A stretch of DNA of 64,000 bases from Chalara sp. BL73 (Eukaryota; Ascomycota; Leotiomycetes; Helotiales), in assembly GCA_918026815.1 (NCBI GenBank), contig CAKJVC010000012.1, positions 1,178,001 to 1,242,000 on the forward strand, given 5' to 3'. The notes below the pieces were generated by a model. The model was not told the origin of the DNA, made no database searches, and saw only the letters and a list, made by a program, of their open reading frames with translations. The position numbers and the translations under genes were made by a program. Of the stretch, positions 1-11,800 are shown piece after piece (positions within the stretch are counted from its first letter, which is position 1; every line of letters begins with the position of its first letter).

Positions 1-249
1 TCATTCCCGGAAACACCAATTCAAGGGCGACGTTCTGAATCAAAAGGCACATTGCGTTGCACAACACATACCAGCGATGATGACTGGCTGAAGTAAGTAT
101 CGAACCAGATAAGCTGTCTCCCAGTAACATGATGGGCCATGCAATACCAGTTCTCAAAGCCTGATGCAGGTAACCGTTTTTGTGGTGTCCCCTTCCTGCC
201 CCTCCCTCGGTGGCATAAGAGCGGTGTGCCAGTTCATGTTTTATTTTCC
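1..249. other. Left-edge intergenic sequence
   Basis: No coding signal or recognisable repeat is visible between the window edge and the left end of the Tc1/mariner element. Confidence 0.4.
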
Positions 250-251
250 TA

Positions 252-400
252 GTACTGTGCTGTACGAAGGTACAGCGGTCAATGTTTGTAGATAGGCTAG
301 CAAGGGTACCACCCTTGCTACAGCCACCTTTCCTAATAGGGTAATTCCTTCAGAATCTCGCGATCGCGTGGTGATGGTGTTTTGTTCCTCAATAATTCTA
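252..400 (+). repeat. Left terminal inverted repeat of the Tc1/mariner element
   Basis: This arm matches the reverse complement of about 1555-1709 over nearly its whole length, including the outermost block around GTACGAAGGTACAGCGGTC and the inner block around AAAACACCATCACCAC. Differences are scattered single bases plus a short offset at the extreme tip. Confidence 0.8.
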
Positions 401-414
401 ACAAGCTGTACAGA

Positions 415-1557
415 ATGCCGACGGTCTACAGCAGGCCAGCTTTGCCTACTATAGAGCCCAGCGTATTCTATAGTCCTTCCATTCAATTGCCTCCTCCTCG
501 TGTGATCGACAGACCAGCTATTACACGTACTCTTCGGTACACTAAAGCACAATCATTGACTCGAGATCAACGCAATAAAGTACGCGTTTTACGAGATATC
601 AATTGGTCATACCTTGATATTCACGATCGTACTGGATTTACACTTCGACAAATTGGATACGCATGTCGAGGACGAGCAACGCCACGCAAAAGCTCTGGTC
701 GAAAGCCAATTTTAACTACAGCTCAAATAAAAGAATTGGTAGAATTTGTATGCGCTTCAAAAACCAATCGACGTATGTCATATGAAAAGCTTGCAGAAGT
801 TCTCGATTTCGGAGTTAAAAAAAACGCTATTCGCAACGCGTTAACTAAGGAAGGATTTACTCGACGTATTGCTTTTCGCAAACCACCTTGCTCCGAAACG
901 AATCGTCGAAAACGACTTGCTTAGGCCGAAGAACATAAGAATTGGACTATAGAACAATAGTATTCTGTATTGTGGACCGACGAGACTTGGATTACAGGCG
1001 GAAAACATACTAGAACTTGGGTCACTCGACGTCCTGGAGAAGAGTTTAATTCTACATGCGTCGTCGATCGTGTACAACGCAAAAAAGGCTGGATGTTTTA
1101 GGGCTGTTTTCATGGCGATACAAAAGGGCCTGGTATATTTTAGGAAAAGGATTGGGGAACAATCGGCGAAGAATCGTATCGAGCTCATACTGTTCCAGTG
1201 ATTCATGGCTATATTGAGCTTTGCCGTCGAGAAGGATTGTTACTTCAGCTTATGCAAGATAGAGCTCCAGGCCACGCTGCTGCAGATACAAAAGCAGACT
1301 TAGCTGAACGTGGCATTACTGTAGTCTGTTGGCCACCTTATAGCCTTGACTTGAACCCAATCGAAAAGGTATAGAACATTATGAAGAACTATCTTCAGAA
1401 CAACTATCCTGAAACTATGAGTTATGATCAACTGCGCAGTGCAGTAAAGAAAGCTTGGGATGTAATTGGAGCTCATGAATTCAAAGAGCTAATTGAGCAA
1501 ATGCCTCAAAGGTGTCAAGACGTAATAGACGCAAATGGAGAATGTACAAAATGGTAG
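415..1557 (+). pseudogene. Degenerate Tc1-like transposase (DDE superfamily endonuclease)
   Basis: In one continuous frame the sequence encodes a Tc1-like transposase of about 380 codons. The N-terminal half has helix-turn-helix DNA-binding segments (around codons 45-150, with a GRKP motif between them). The C-terminal half is a DDE catalytic domain with WTDE, then QDRAPGHAA, then SLDLNPIEK; the second and third acidic residues are 34 residues apart. The frame is interrupted by TAG at 922, 958, 1099, 1141 and 1372. At least the last four fall where the family has tryptophan (for example NPIEKV-W-N), so TGG has become TAG. No frameshift is needed, so all the damage is by transition. The ATG at 415 is the first plausible start. 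Confidence 0.85.
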
Positions 1558-1709
1558 AACTATTAGGGAATACAAAACACCATCACCACTCGATCGTGAG
1601 ATTCTGAAGGAATTACCCTATTAGGAAAGGTGGCTGTAGCAAGGGTGGTACCCTTGCTAGCCTATCTACAAACATTGACCGCTGTACCTTCGTACGTGCT
1701 GTACTGTAC
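1555..1709 (-). repeat. Right terminal inverted repeat of the Tc1/mariner element
   Basis: Inverted copy of about 252-400. It starts right at the transposase stop codon and ends in a GTAC-containing tip. The tip carries a few extra bases relative to the left arm, so the two ends have diverged since insertion. Confidence 0.8.
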
Positions 1710-3009
1710 ACCAAGACTCTGTAATTCTAGGGACTTCCGTTCAAACAAAGGGTCAATGCTAGGGACACAAAAACCATTTTCATTTTCAGGCTCAGTCGTC
1801 GCCACTAGTTTGCGTTTCTAGCCCCTTTGACCTGCATTAAACTGCATAGAAGGCTGCATAAAACAGGAACGATAATTCCTCCTTCTCGGCGTCCCGACCC
1901 AATCAACAGGCATAAAGCCGTTCGACAGCTTGGAAAAGGGGGACCGTGCCAGGGCGGACGTGTCTTTTCCAGATTCAGCTACATCCCTGGAGATATCCCG
2001 TCCTGGATCCTTGTCGCCCGCTATTCTTGTTTAGTTCGGCAAGTCATCATATATCATATCGGGCACAATTGACTGATCGCCATTGCTGAGCCTTTTGGTT
2101 TTTGTTTTCTGAAGACAAGCTGTGGTATTTCCGTGGTATATATTGGAATCTTTGTCATAGTTCCTTAACGTTCTGTTGCGAAGGGAGTAATGGTACATCC
2201 CCATGTATACGAAGACATTCCCGATCCGAAACGCCACGTAGATCACCCAATTTCCTCGTCCCAATCCAGACAGTCATGAGGAACCAGTAGCCATAGCTTC
2301 AGCCAGAGTGGCTTGAGAAGCGGTACTGTGACTTCATTAACTCGTTGCGCAAGAATGAGATCGTGGCGGCGTTTGTTGTAAATACATGTATCGGTGTCTC
2401 TATTGTCCTCGGTCAGCGATGAGGGACGCCATGTACTGTACAGCAGTGCTTAGAAGAAGCATTTGCTACCATTCATTATATAGAAGGCGTGCCTCCACGT
2501 TTTCGTACATAGAATGCACTCGCATCTTGTTTTAACACTACAAGCTTTGTGTTTTCAAGCGAAATATCTTTGGGAAATGTTCTGATCTTGAAGGCAAGCA
2601 TATAATGTCCGTTTAGTGCCTCAGTCAGCATACCCTTTACGACACCAATAGCTGAGAGCTTGCTCGTCTACTAGGGATGATGACTGAGCCTATTCTTGGC
2701 AATTCCAAGCATTGTGCCTTTTGTTCTATATTTACGATATATTCCCAGTGGTGCTAGAGAACCTCTGCATACATCAAATTCTGTGCATAAAGTAGGGTTG
2801 AAGATTGTCAATTCTTCATTTTGTCGTAAAATTTTAGTCACAGTGTAGCTACCATCCCATCTGTCGAGAGTATTTCCTCCTCTCACACTGAATACACTGG
2901 CGCTTTGTATGCTCAAGCCCGTTCATCCAAAATAAGGATACCAAAGTCCCACAAACACGTAGTAACCTCCTCATATCTCATTAATCAGGTCCTTCATATT
3001 CGGAATTCG

Positions 3010-3495
3010 CTCAAGAGCTTTCCAACTCAAGCATAGGGCCAGCGATATTCGGGTTAAAGCTCGCCGAACGGGCTGGAAATGGAACGTCGCGGTCCATCTG
3101 CTGGCCTAACCCAAACCGCCCCATCCAAATCTAGCGACTCTTGGTGAGGATACAGTTATTAATGGTCTCCCCATCATGAAGATCCACAAAGAGCCACTTC
3201 CAGACATCACCCTGGACCTGCTCCGGAATTTGAGGCAGCGCGTCAGGAAGCTGAACTAGGTCCCTTAGGGTCCATTTCTGTTTTTAATGGCAAGACCAAG
3301 GCCCACCTCGGGGTGAATATTATACAGGATGAGCTGAATAATCTCCTCTTTTCGGATACGGATTTGGCCTAGCATAGGCGTTGTACCAGTTATAGAGCAG
3401 TCAGCTCCTGGGGGAGGTAAAGCCCGTTCATGAGAGCAGGGCCGTACCAGGTTGATCACTTCTATACACAGGGGCGACTTGAGCAATTCCACCAA
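3010..3495 (-). pseudogene. Degraded coding remnant, partly ankyrin-repeat-like
   Basis: On the minus strand, 3495-3265 reads as a piece resembling an ankyrin repeat: GADCSITGTTPM followed by an EEIIQLIL helix. The reading then continues in the next frame from about 3290 to 3010 (LRDLVQLPDALPQIPEQV and onward), broken by one TAG near 3134. Together these look like the tail of an ankyrin-type protein split by a frameshift and a nonsense codon. No start and no full repeat array are present, so it is a relic at best. Confidence 0.3.
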
Positions 3496-4099
3496 GTTGG
3501 AGGAAATATTTCAAGTGTTCCTGTCATTTCCATCGGAATTTGCGAATAATAGGTTTGATCTTTGCATGCCATCACCCGGTCATCCTCTCTTTTGCAGCCG
3601 TTTGCCGCGGGACATAATTATTGTCTTGTATACTTAATGTTTGCAACGCCTCGACAACCGCAGTCTCAAGTGCTGGGCGTAGGCTTACGATTGCGCGCAG
3701 ACGGCAGCCCATTCGCCGGTCGGCAAGGATTTCACGTTGTTGTCGGTTATTACTCAACATGGTTTCTACTATTTGTTATTTGGATAGCCATTGCGAGAAT
3801 GTTTGGAAAGGTCGGACGTGCTGAAGGAGGCCCCCCGTCTCCCGGGTTGGTAAAGATAGGTCCTACAGTGTCGATCTTATTGCGGCAGGCAAAGCGTACT
3901 TGCGTTATGCGGACGACTTTTTCGTCTTCCTTTCAAACATCTTGGGTTGCTGGAGGCTCGATGCATTCGAGTGTTGCTGCTGTGATTGCCCTTGAGAAAC
4001 AGAGTAAGTGGCAAGAAGAGCGAAATGTAGCGTTCTAACTACCCTAGAGACTCAGGGCCGAGGACACTGAGAATAGAGATTCAAATGAATCCATCGTTC

Positions 4100-4118
4100 T
4101 CTCATATATTATATGAGA
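4100..4118. repeat. Short perfect inverted repeat
   Basis: TCTCATATA, one T, then TATATGAGA: 9-bp arms with a 1-base centre in the gene desert. It has no obvious partner gene and may be chance in AT-rich DNA. Confidence 0.5.
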
Positions 4119-5816
4119 AGACCGAGGCTTCGCTCCTCACCTAATATAGAATAGGAGTGTGAATGTCGCTTTAGATTGCTTAGTGGCTGTTGGAATCAGT
4201 CATCGCCGTTCAGTAAATTCAACCGTACGAATATTTGAAGAATGAGGTTCTTTCCTTGTGTCAAGTAGTTGTATGAGTTAAAGTGGTGTTTTATAGATGC
4301 TAATATAATGGATTTATAGATGTTCTATACCTATCTTTGGGAAAATACAAGGCTTTCATTGAACTTTTAGGTACAAGGCTTTAACATACAGGAAAATCAG
4401 CTTGAGCTTGATGACTAGCTATATTTGAGCCATTGCTTGTTCAGAAACGGCGGGTTGTGCTAGGTGACTTGATGTAGCTGAGATTACATTTATTCCAAAT
4501 AAGTGGACACTCAATTCTGAGTCCTATGGAATAAAGGAGTTTCTCGCTATTTCTAGATTGTACTCAATTCTAAGTTCGGGCGAACAGATTGGTGGTATTT
4601 ATTGTGTTTTGCATAGCAACAAGGGTTGAGGAAGTACTATGGATGGTAATTTGGGACTTCACTTAGAATTCTGAGCTTAATATCGCTATTCAGATCTTGC
4701 TATACTCTATAGAAGTCTCAGCAAGTATAATCGTTCAGTCAGGACGTATTCGGGGTCTAAACTCCGGTGTATATTAGGTTTCAGGGGTCAATGGTCTTCC
4801 CAGACAAGCACCGAATCCCATTTTTCAACAATACTTCTTACATCTTCAAAGCACCTGTCATATAGATGATGTGCATCAATGATGATAAACTTAAGTAGAG
4901 TGAGCCAAATATTATGCTAAGAGAAGTCAAATCCATGGCGATATGTGAAGTCTACGCACTAGGTAATTCTTTAGTGATCAAGAAGTTCCATCACCCTCCA
5001 TTTTTAACTTATGGATTACGGAGCTTAATCACCGCTAAGAGTAATGCTATTGGGATTTAAGAGATCATTATGAGTTACAAATAGCAATTGATCCATGATG
5101 TAGAAATTTCTAAGAGCTATGGCAGCTTGGGTGCTTGATCTTAGGCGGGATAGAAAGTCTGGATGCTGACGTGATTCTCTATATAACCCTAAACTGTTGT
5201 GATTCCACGCACGTCATTTGTTGCGAAGTCGCGCAGTAAACAAATCGCTTCACAGCAAGCGTTGAGATGCAGTTGTTACAAGCAATCCAATCTATGCTTG
5301 TCAGAAAACTCTTTGATAAGCCGTGTCTGAAGTCTCGATGGTGAACGGCGAGACCGTCTCTAGGATATACTTAACACTGCCTTTAGCGGTCGATACTCTG
5401 GGTAAGTAAATACTCCTTACATATTAAAACTCTCAAACAATCGATTTCAAAGAGTAGCCGGCGCTTGATTCCTGAGCCTCAAATTTATCTCCATGGTACC
5501 CAGCTGTTCACTAATCACCACACGATTTGTACATAAAACATCCAGCACGCGCCATTGTCTTGTACTTACTCAGCGTAAATAAAATCCCGCCAACAAAAAA
5601 CGTGTAGGTTATTAATTCATATTAGTAATTCATAGGATGATATGATCGTGCAGAGAAGGCGGTTTGATGCGTTCCGAGATCAGCCCCAACGTAGGTAAAC
5701 ACAGCTCGTCATGCAAGAAATCGGCTCTACCATTATTTCCCTATTCGTTCTTCATACCCAAGAACCTTTTTTTATATCTTTTCTTGAGCTAAAGTGAGCT
5801 CGAGGGAGCAATTACG

Positions 5817-7483
5817 ATGTCTAGATCCTGTAGCTACGATCCACCAAGAGCAAAGGAGCTTATGACGGAACATCTGTCATCTGAGCGCAGACCAGCATCA
5901 AATTCGAGGACTACACGGACTATTTTTCGAAAATTTGAGTTTATAAATGTAACCAATCCTTTCAGATACAAGGACGCGGAGGTAAGGAAATTGGTCAGAG
6001 CACATGTTGTGAAGGATGCCTCTGCCAAGAAGAAACAGCTTCAACAGCACAATATCGATCAATCTAGGATACAATCTAGATGCCAAGAGCACCCAATATA
6101 CAACACAAGTATAAAAGAATCTGAGGTACCGATAATTAGTCAGTCTTCAGTGGTCAACCCTCATGTTCCAGGCATAAGACTGGCCACCAACTCGTTACCT
6201 CAAAGTCTCGATCCACATCCCAGTCTTTCACCAGTAATATATCACATCGCTTCTATGGGAAGAGCAATGTGGCCACTAGAGCCTCTCTGTAAATTCAATC
6301 CAGTCAGCCCAGCAATGTGGTTTAACTGGGCCATCAGTGACAATGCCCTATTCCAGGCGCTTCTCTATACTACTTCATCATATGCTAGCCTTTTGGGCGG
6401 GATGACAGAAAGTAAAGAATCAATTATTCACCTTGGAGAAAGTATCAGAATGCTTCAAACAAGGATGGAAGGGGAAGATAGAGCTGGATTTCAGAGACAG
6501 GCCAAAGAGATTAGAGACGGGGCCATGGCTGCGGTGTCTTGCTTGGCTCTCACAGAGGTAGGTGCCCCAGGACTATTTGTAATACATCAGCTGAAAGGGT
6601 TGATAGGCTTTAAGGGGTGGCTCTACTACATGGAGAATCCATATGTCAGGAGTGAAGCAGATGGTAGATATTGAAGGGGGAATCTCGAGCTTAAGCCACA
6701 CACTACAAGTGAAGATTTATCGGCATGAAACTTACCGTCCTGAGACTTCCCATTACTGACAAACAAATTAGTGCTGATCAGACAGGAGCAATACATTTTC
6801 TGACCAGTCCGTTCTTTTCAGAGCCAAATTCGCTGCCACTATCCTGCACATATTCAGCACCTCGCATTCATCCCCGGACTTCGAAAGTTTCTAGCCTGCT
6901 CCACACTCTTCCAATTACAAAATCATTGAAGTCCCAGCTTATAGTATTATCCGACTTCTCTCAAACGCTCTCAGAAATCATAAGATGTCGGACGATAGCC
7001 AGCCTTCCCTCCCAAATCGCCTTCCTCCAAGCGGCCTACACTCTTCGCTATGACTTCCTTTCTCCAAATTCCGTGCCTACTGAACTTTCTGATACGAGCC
7101 ATACGTTTGAATATGTGCTAAAAATTGGTGCTCTACTTTACATGCAAGCCACCCTTCAGGAATTTCCTATGGCCGCCGTCGGATCAAAGAACTTGGTACA
7201 AAGACTGATGGCATCTGTGATGAAGGTGAAAATAATGGATGCGCAGCAAGGGAACTTGTTGGTTTGGTTATTGTTCATAGGAGGAATCGAGGCTAAGGGT
7301 GTGGATAGAGAGTGGTTTGTGAGTCAACTGGGGAAGCTGCTTCAGAGGTTGAGAATGGATAGGTGGGATGAGGCGAAGGAGGCAATTGAAGGACTGTGGT
7401 GGATTGCGAAGGTCCATGAGGAGAAGTGTAATAAGCTGTGGGAAGAGATTGAAGTAGTGAACGATGTAATCCAGAAGGGTTGA
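5817..7483 (+). CDS. Fungal-specific transcription-factor-like protein (DUF3468 type, often named tachykinin family protein)
   Basis: Three exons (5817-6557, 6607-6722, 6772-7483) join to an uninterrupted 522-residue frame. Near the N terminus (about residues 42-67) is the FINVTNPF ... VRKLVRAHV signature typical of this Ascomycete family, which has the fungal transcription-factor middle region but usually a degenerate or absent zinc cluster; no Cys6 cluster is visible here. Exon 2 carries the conserved block WRIHMSGVKQMVDIEGG. The first intron is a normal GT-AG intron. The second is best read as a GC-AG intron with a perfect TACTGAC branch site, because only that junction restores KIYR-ADQTGAI. 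The protein probably acts in the nucleus, but its target is unknown. The role is inferred from the family only. Confidence 0.75.
6723..6771 (+). other. Putative GC-AG intron
   Basis: A 49-bp intron inside the transcription-factor-like gene. It begins GCATGA instead of GTATGA, has the branch site TACTGAC about 15 bases from its end, and ends in TTAG. Splicing here gives an in-frame join of a conserved motif; no nearby GT donor does so. Confidence 0.6.
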
Positions 7484-7631
7484 GATTAGCATAATAGGAG
7501 AGTCGCAGACAAAGCATACGATTTTGAAGGAGGAGCTTATAAGAAGTATATAACGCTTGTAGAAATTTCCATTCTCGAGATACGCAACTTTCAGATGATA
7601 CCAGACTAGTATCAAGGCTTAAAGAGACTCT

Positions 7632-8078
7632 TCAGATATGTGTCTCATCAAAGTGTGCAGGGCCAGTTCCGAAATCTCCCCAATTCTGAATCGCTCCCTC
7701 CACCGGCTTCTCCCAAGGCACCCGGCTCCTCGTGAAGATCTCAACATCAGGCACGTAAACCATAGGCACATCTTCATCATCAACACATCCAACCTTGATA
7801 GCCAATTTCCCTGGATACCCAGTCGAGCTTCTATAAAGAAGGCTTCCACATTCCCCACAAACGTGGTTGCTCATGCGATTCCCACTATTGACAACTTTCG
7901 TGAAGACCTTGAGCGAGCCTTTGATGATCTTGAGATCAGCGTCCGAGTAGATGGCATTTAGCGAGAACGCAGTGCCTGTGAGCTTACGCTCGTCGGTGCA
8001 ATGGCATTTGAAACGAATATCAGGCTCGCCAGAAAAGGTAATGACATTCGCGCCGCAGAGACAGGATGATTGAACCAT
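7632..8078 (-). CDS. GFA/CENP-V family zinc protein (glutathione-dependent formaldehyde-activating enzyme-like)
   Basis: Single exon, 148 residues, starting at the ATG at 8078 (context ACAACATGG). The zinc ligands of the family are recognisable: C6-x-C8, C25-x-C27 and C74-x2-C77, followed by a YRSS segment. Bacterial members catalyse S-hydroxymethylglutathione formation, while most fungal paralogues have no assigned substrate. At residue 30, where many members have a cysteine (CHC-x2-C), this protein has glutamate (CHCTDE). Fungal genomes carry many such paralogues, so a specific reaction cannot be inferred. It lies 148 bp from, and convergent with, the upstream transcription-factor-like gene. 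Confidence 0.8.
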   Translation of the reverse strand: MVQSSCLCGANVITFSGEPDIRFKCHCTDERKLTGTAFSLNAIYSDADLKIIKGSLKVFTKVVNSGNRMSNHVCGECGSLLYRSSTGYPGKLAIKVGCVDDEDVPMVYVPDVEIFTRSRVPWEKPVEGAIQNWGDFGTGPAHFDETHI

Positions 8079-8833
8079 GTTGTAGAAAAATGACACTATT
8101 TATGTGAGAATTGGCAGACAAATATATCTCGAATTTTAGATATCACACGGCGTAGTGAGGATCTGACGACACTGAGGATAGTAAAGAGCATCTTGTATGC
8201 CTGATTCTTTCATGCCTTTATATACAGATCTCATCATCATCAAGATGCTGGTCCCTTCAAGTGACGTGACTCAATCCGTGAAGTTCCCGTCGTTGTCACC
8301 ACCATGTCTCATACAGACTAGCCTGTTTAAGGAAATGCAGCTGTTGAAGGAAAAAAAAGGATGAGTAATCAAAGTAGAGGGAGAAGACGCTGGGCAAGAT
8401 ATATGTGAAAGTTTGGATCAGTAACCAAGAATGTGTTTTCCTAGATAGTAAATCTTACCCCGACCAGTTTTGTCCACAAACATCATACCTGCAGTGCCTA
8501 TTAATATTCTGATGCAATCATTGCCTGATTTGAAACGATATATTGTAATCTCAAGTTTCATGGCAGTCACGAGAAAATTGTCGATTTGTGATCAAGGGCA
8601 TGTGGTTGACCCAGCAGTTGGTGAAGCATCAGTGTCTTGGCAGGAACCAACCTTGCCAAGACACAAGTCGCGAACGCGTCCACCCAGAAAGCGCAAGAAG
8701 AATGGCCTCAAACTTCAGCACTTAGTAGACTTTGATGGCTAACAACTCTGCCGTGCATACCTGAAAGTGGCTCATTGAAGCCTCCAATGGCCATGTACCT
8801 TATAAAAGCCTATGAAGAGCCAAATCCGTCTTG
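8079..8833. other. Intergenic, promoter region of the GFA-like gene and APC1
   Basis: A 755-bp divergent intergenic region. A 90-codon open frame on the plus strand (about 8470-8742) lacks an ATG at its start and has no family signal. The stretch TTATAAAAG at about 8800-8808 could be a TATA-like element for APC1, 25-35 bp before its ATG. Confidence 0.5.
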
Positions 8834-11800
8834 ATGGCTACGGTTACTTCCCTGGGCCTCCACCAGCCAACTGGCCTCCAGTACGCCATCCAAGAACGTC
8901 TTCTGCCACCCGATCCGCCATCCGCAGCCTATACATGGCAGACTCAGACTGATGGTGGTTCTGCCGGCACCTTTGATGATGACGAGCTGCTGGTGACCAC
9001 ACGATGTGTAATATGGTCTCGGGGAGGGGTATTTCGAAAAGCGTACAAGTTTGATCTAGAGAAGGAAGAAGTTAGCCAGGCATTATTGACTACGTTTCCC
9101 AGTGTTGGACCCCTTGCTGGCAAAAGCGCGAACTCTGCAAAGGGCAAAATTACTGCCCAAACGGACACAAGGTCTCCCGCTATTGTAGTTTTCTTGAAGA
9201 CTCAGGCGCATGTCTACTTCTTATCTGGCACAAGCCATGTCATACACCTACCTTTCGAGGTGGAGTCTGCAACAGCAGCTCCTCATGGTATCATTATGCA
9301 AAGAAAACTTAGAGTGGAAAATCTTATTGCAGCATCACTCAAATTCCCCAAAGTACCGCCGAACTCTTTTGTTTCGTCTCAACCTCAGCCATGGTCAGCT
9401 ACAAGCTCTATACAATCAACCTTTTCAACTGCAGACCTTGGCGACCCGAAACAGATGCCTTCCGTGCCTAACTCGACCTTGAAAGAGCTATGGGAGCCGC
9501 CGTCTTTAAAAAATGACTCTAACTGGCCACGACTATTCTCCTTGTCAGATCCGCTCGCGGAGATGGGCTTGGTCGTTGCTCAGCCACATAAGTTAGAATA
9601 TCGCCGTAGGGGGAAGGACTCGACAAAGATATCAGCTCTAGATACTGCGGAAGAAATCCTACATGTCTCCAGGAAAGGCGAATTTTCCACTTCTGAAGGC
9701 GACGAGTCATTAATCCTTGCTTTGACACTAAATCGGGAAACGAGTGTTTACACAGTTTGGAAGCTATCATACGTTGGGGATGGATTTAGCGCACGAGAGA
9801 AGCAACGTCTGCCAAGCGGGACAATGTCTCGACGACGGAGTTCTTTCAATCCTGGCACTGCAACTGGCGCAACTACTCCTATCCACACTGCACAGCAAGT
9901 GACACGTGAGAGCTTTGGGGGTAACCCTGCACTTGCCGGAGCGAAGAAAGGTTCTAGAATAGATGACTATGGGAGAGATAAGGTGGTCGATTTTGCGGCT
10001 TCCCTCGATGCGGATTTTGAAAATCCTACTATCACAAGAAGAAAATCTCGACGAGTTAGTTCAATGCTTGCACGAGCGGATCTCTCTGCAACTCACGAAA
10101 GATCAGCATTTTCTGAACTTGCAGCCGGACTTCAGCACGGCGCATCTAGGCGTGGAGAGTCCATAGGAAGTCAACATACCAAAACCAGTACAGCTGGTCA
10201 CGGTGCTGGTAGTGGCCATAATTTCTCTCACTCTCAGTTGAACCATAGCATCAACAGTCTTCTTGAGGCCCCGGTTGACGAGCTCTTGGAAGAACTCAGA
10301 GTTGGAGGGGATTTTGAAGGTTTTCATAATATGGGACTTGATGATGATGAATTCGATGCCCTCAAGCAGGAGATAATTCTCACTAAAGTTTGCAGCGTTC
10401 CAGCGGAGCATAGCAACATTCGTTACTCAAGCCAACACATCCCAGCAAAGACTCAGTGCAAGATCTTCACTCTCACCGCGCCGCCAGCCGTGGCGGACCA
10501 AGAGCAGGGTAACACTATCGTTATATGTGTCTTAGATACCGATGAGAAAAAACTCATTGTATTGACACTTTTTGTCAAAACTCATAAATCAGTACACCTT
10601 GGCGTCGGCGAAAACAATCTCCATAATAAGAGGGGAGAGAAGGATATTACCGTAGTTTCCTTGGGCCGAACGATGCGAGCCAAAGGAGTTATTGATGCCT
10701 GTAGGCTTGATGATGGTAATATTTCACGTATGCTAGTATTGACAGAGACCAATGATGGATTTGGCGAGTTAAGCCTGCAGGCTCCATGGAGTGTATTGAT
10801 GAAAGTGCCATTGCCTACCCAGTTTACCATAACCAATATTAGGTAAATATTCTCAAAGTCAAAACAAGAACGGCCATCATGTCTCATGTTTTTGACGTGT
10901 AGGGTTGTACATTTTGAATGCTAACTTCGGCTTTGCGCTAGGGATCTAAGTCATGACCCAACTCCGCTTGCCCGTAGAGAGGGTGGATTTAAACGAGTCC
11001 TTAGCCAAGGACCTCGCGCTCTACGAGGGCTACATAATTCAAAGCAGCGAGGCACTGTCGATCTGGTCGATGATCAGGGTAAGCAACACCAGCTTCGGAT
11101 ATTGATGCAACCGCAAACCCCATTGGTACGTACCATTATCGAAGTATGCCGTGCAATTGTACCTGGCTTGAAGGGTGGAGAAGGGGTTCTGATTGCTTGG
11201 TGGAATGTTATGCACTGGCTACGGCTCGAATCGATAGAGGCAGTTAATGCAGAATGGACTGCCCTTGTTATCACGCTTTTCTCAATGGTCCTAGGTACAA
11301 ACAGAGGTTCAAAGCCCATGCGTCAGATGCATGCTAAGCGACGGTCTCGCAATACCTTTCTACGTTCTAGTAGCGGTGCCCATGCTGATTTTGAGGACTG
11401 GGAATCTATGCAAGCAGGAGAAATCCCCAATGGAAGTTGCTGTCCAGCGTGGGCAGAAAACAATGGCTGGCAATGGCTACAGAATGACAATGTCACGGAG
11501 ACTTCATTTCGAAGAGATTCAGATAGCTTTGCAGTGTCCTCACATATCTTGAATGATAAGGGAACGTTCATAAAAGAACATGTGAAGCTTACGCGAGATT
11601 TCGTTGCTTCCGAATTCGGATCATCGATCACATCCGGGTGTCTAATAACTGCGGATAAGCATGAGAGCATTGATGTACGCAGCGCAGCTCTTGTGGATAC
11701 AGTTGCTGCACTACATCTGCTGCAAGAAGAGCACAAACTCGATACCACAAAAACAGACGCCTTAAGCACGGGCGCCAAGAGCCTGAAGCCTGTTCTATGC

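Larger units (their letters stand above)
250..1711 (+). mobile_element. Inactive Tc1/mariner DNA transposon with long terminal inverted repeats
   Basis: A complete but dead class II element of about 1.46 kb. Two arms of roughly 150 bp (about 252-400 and 1555-1709) are inverted copies of each other with a few mismatches, and they enclose one transposase reading frame. The transposase residues are of the DD34E type, which is typical of Tc1-like elements that insert at TA. A TA sits at 250-251 beside the left end, but the right end is ragged, so the target duplication is not clear. The five internal stops are all TAG and mostly fall where tryptophan is expected, pointing to RIP damage. It cannot encode a functional transposase, but the intact inverted repeats could in principle be mobilised by a related active copy. 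Confidence 0.85.
1712..5816. other. Gene-poor AT-rich region with degraded remnants
   Basis: About 4.1 kb with no intact gene. Reading frames are short and lack family signals, except for the ankyrin-like remnant at about 3010-3495 (listed separately). A frame on the minus strand at 2671-2916 has protein-like composition but could not be assigned. Many TpA steps and scattered stops suggest old, mutated repeats. Confidence 0.5.

Noticed and set aside
2405..2450. A GTACTGTACAGCA-like word resembling the Tc1 inverted-repeat tip, possibly a solo repeat
   Set aside because: The similarity covers only about 13 bases and does not extend, so chance is likely.
8470..8742. 90-codon plus-strand frame before APC1
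   Set aside because: It has no ATG at its beginning and no family signal; it lies in the APC1 promoter region.
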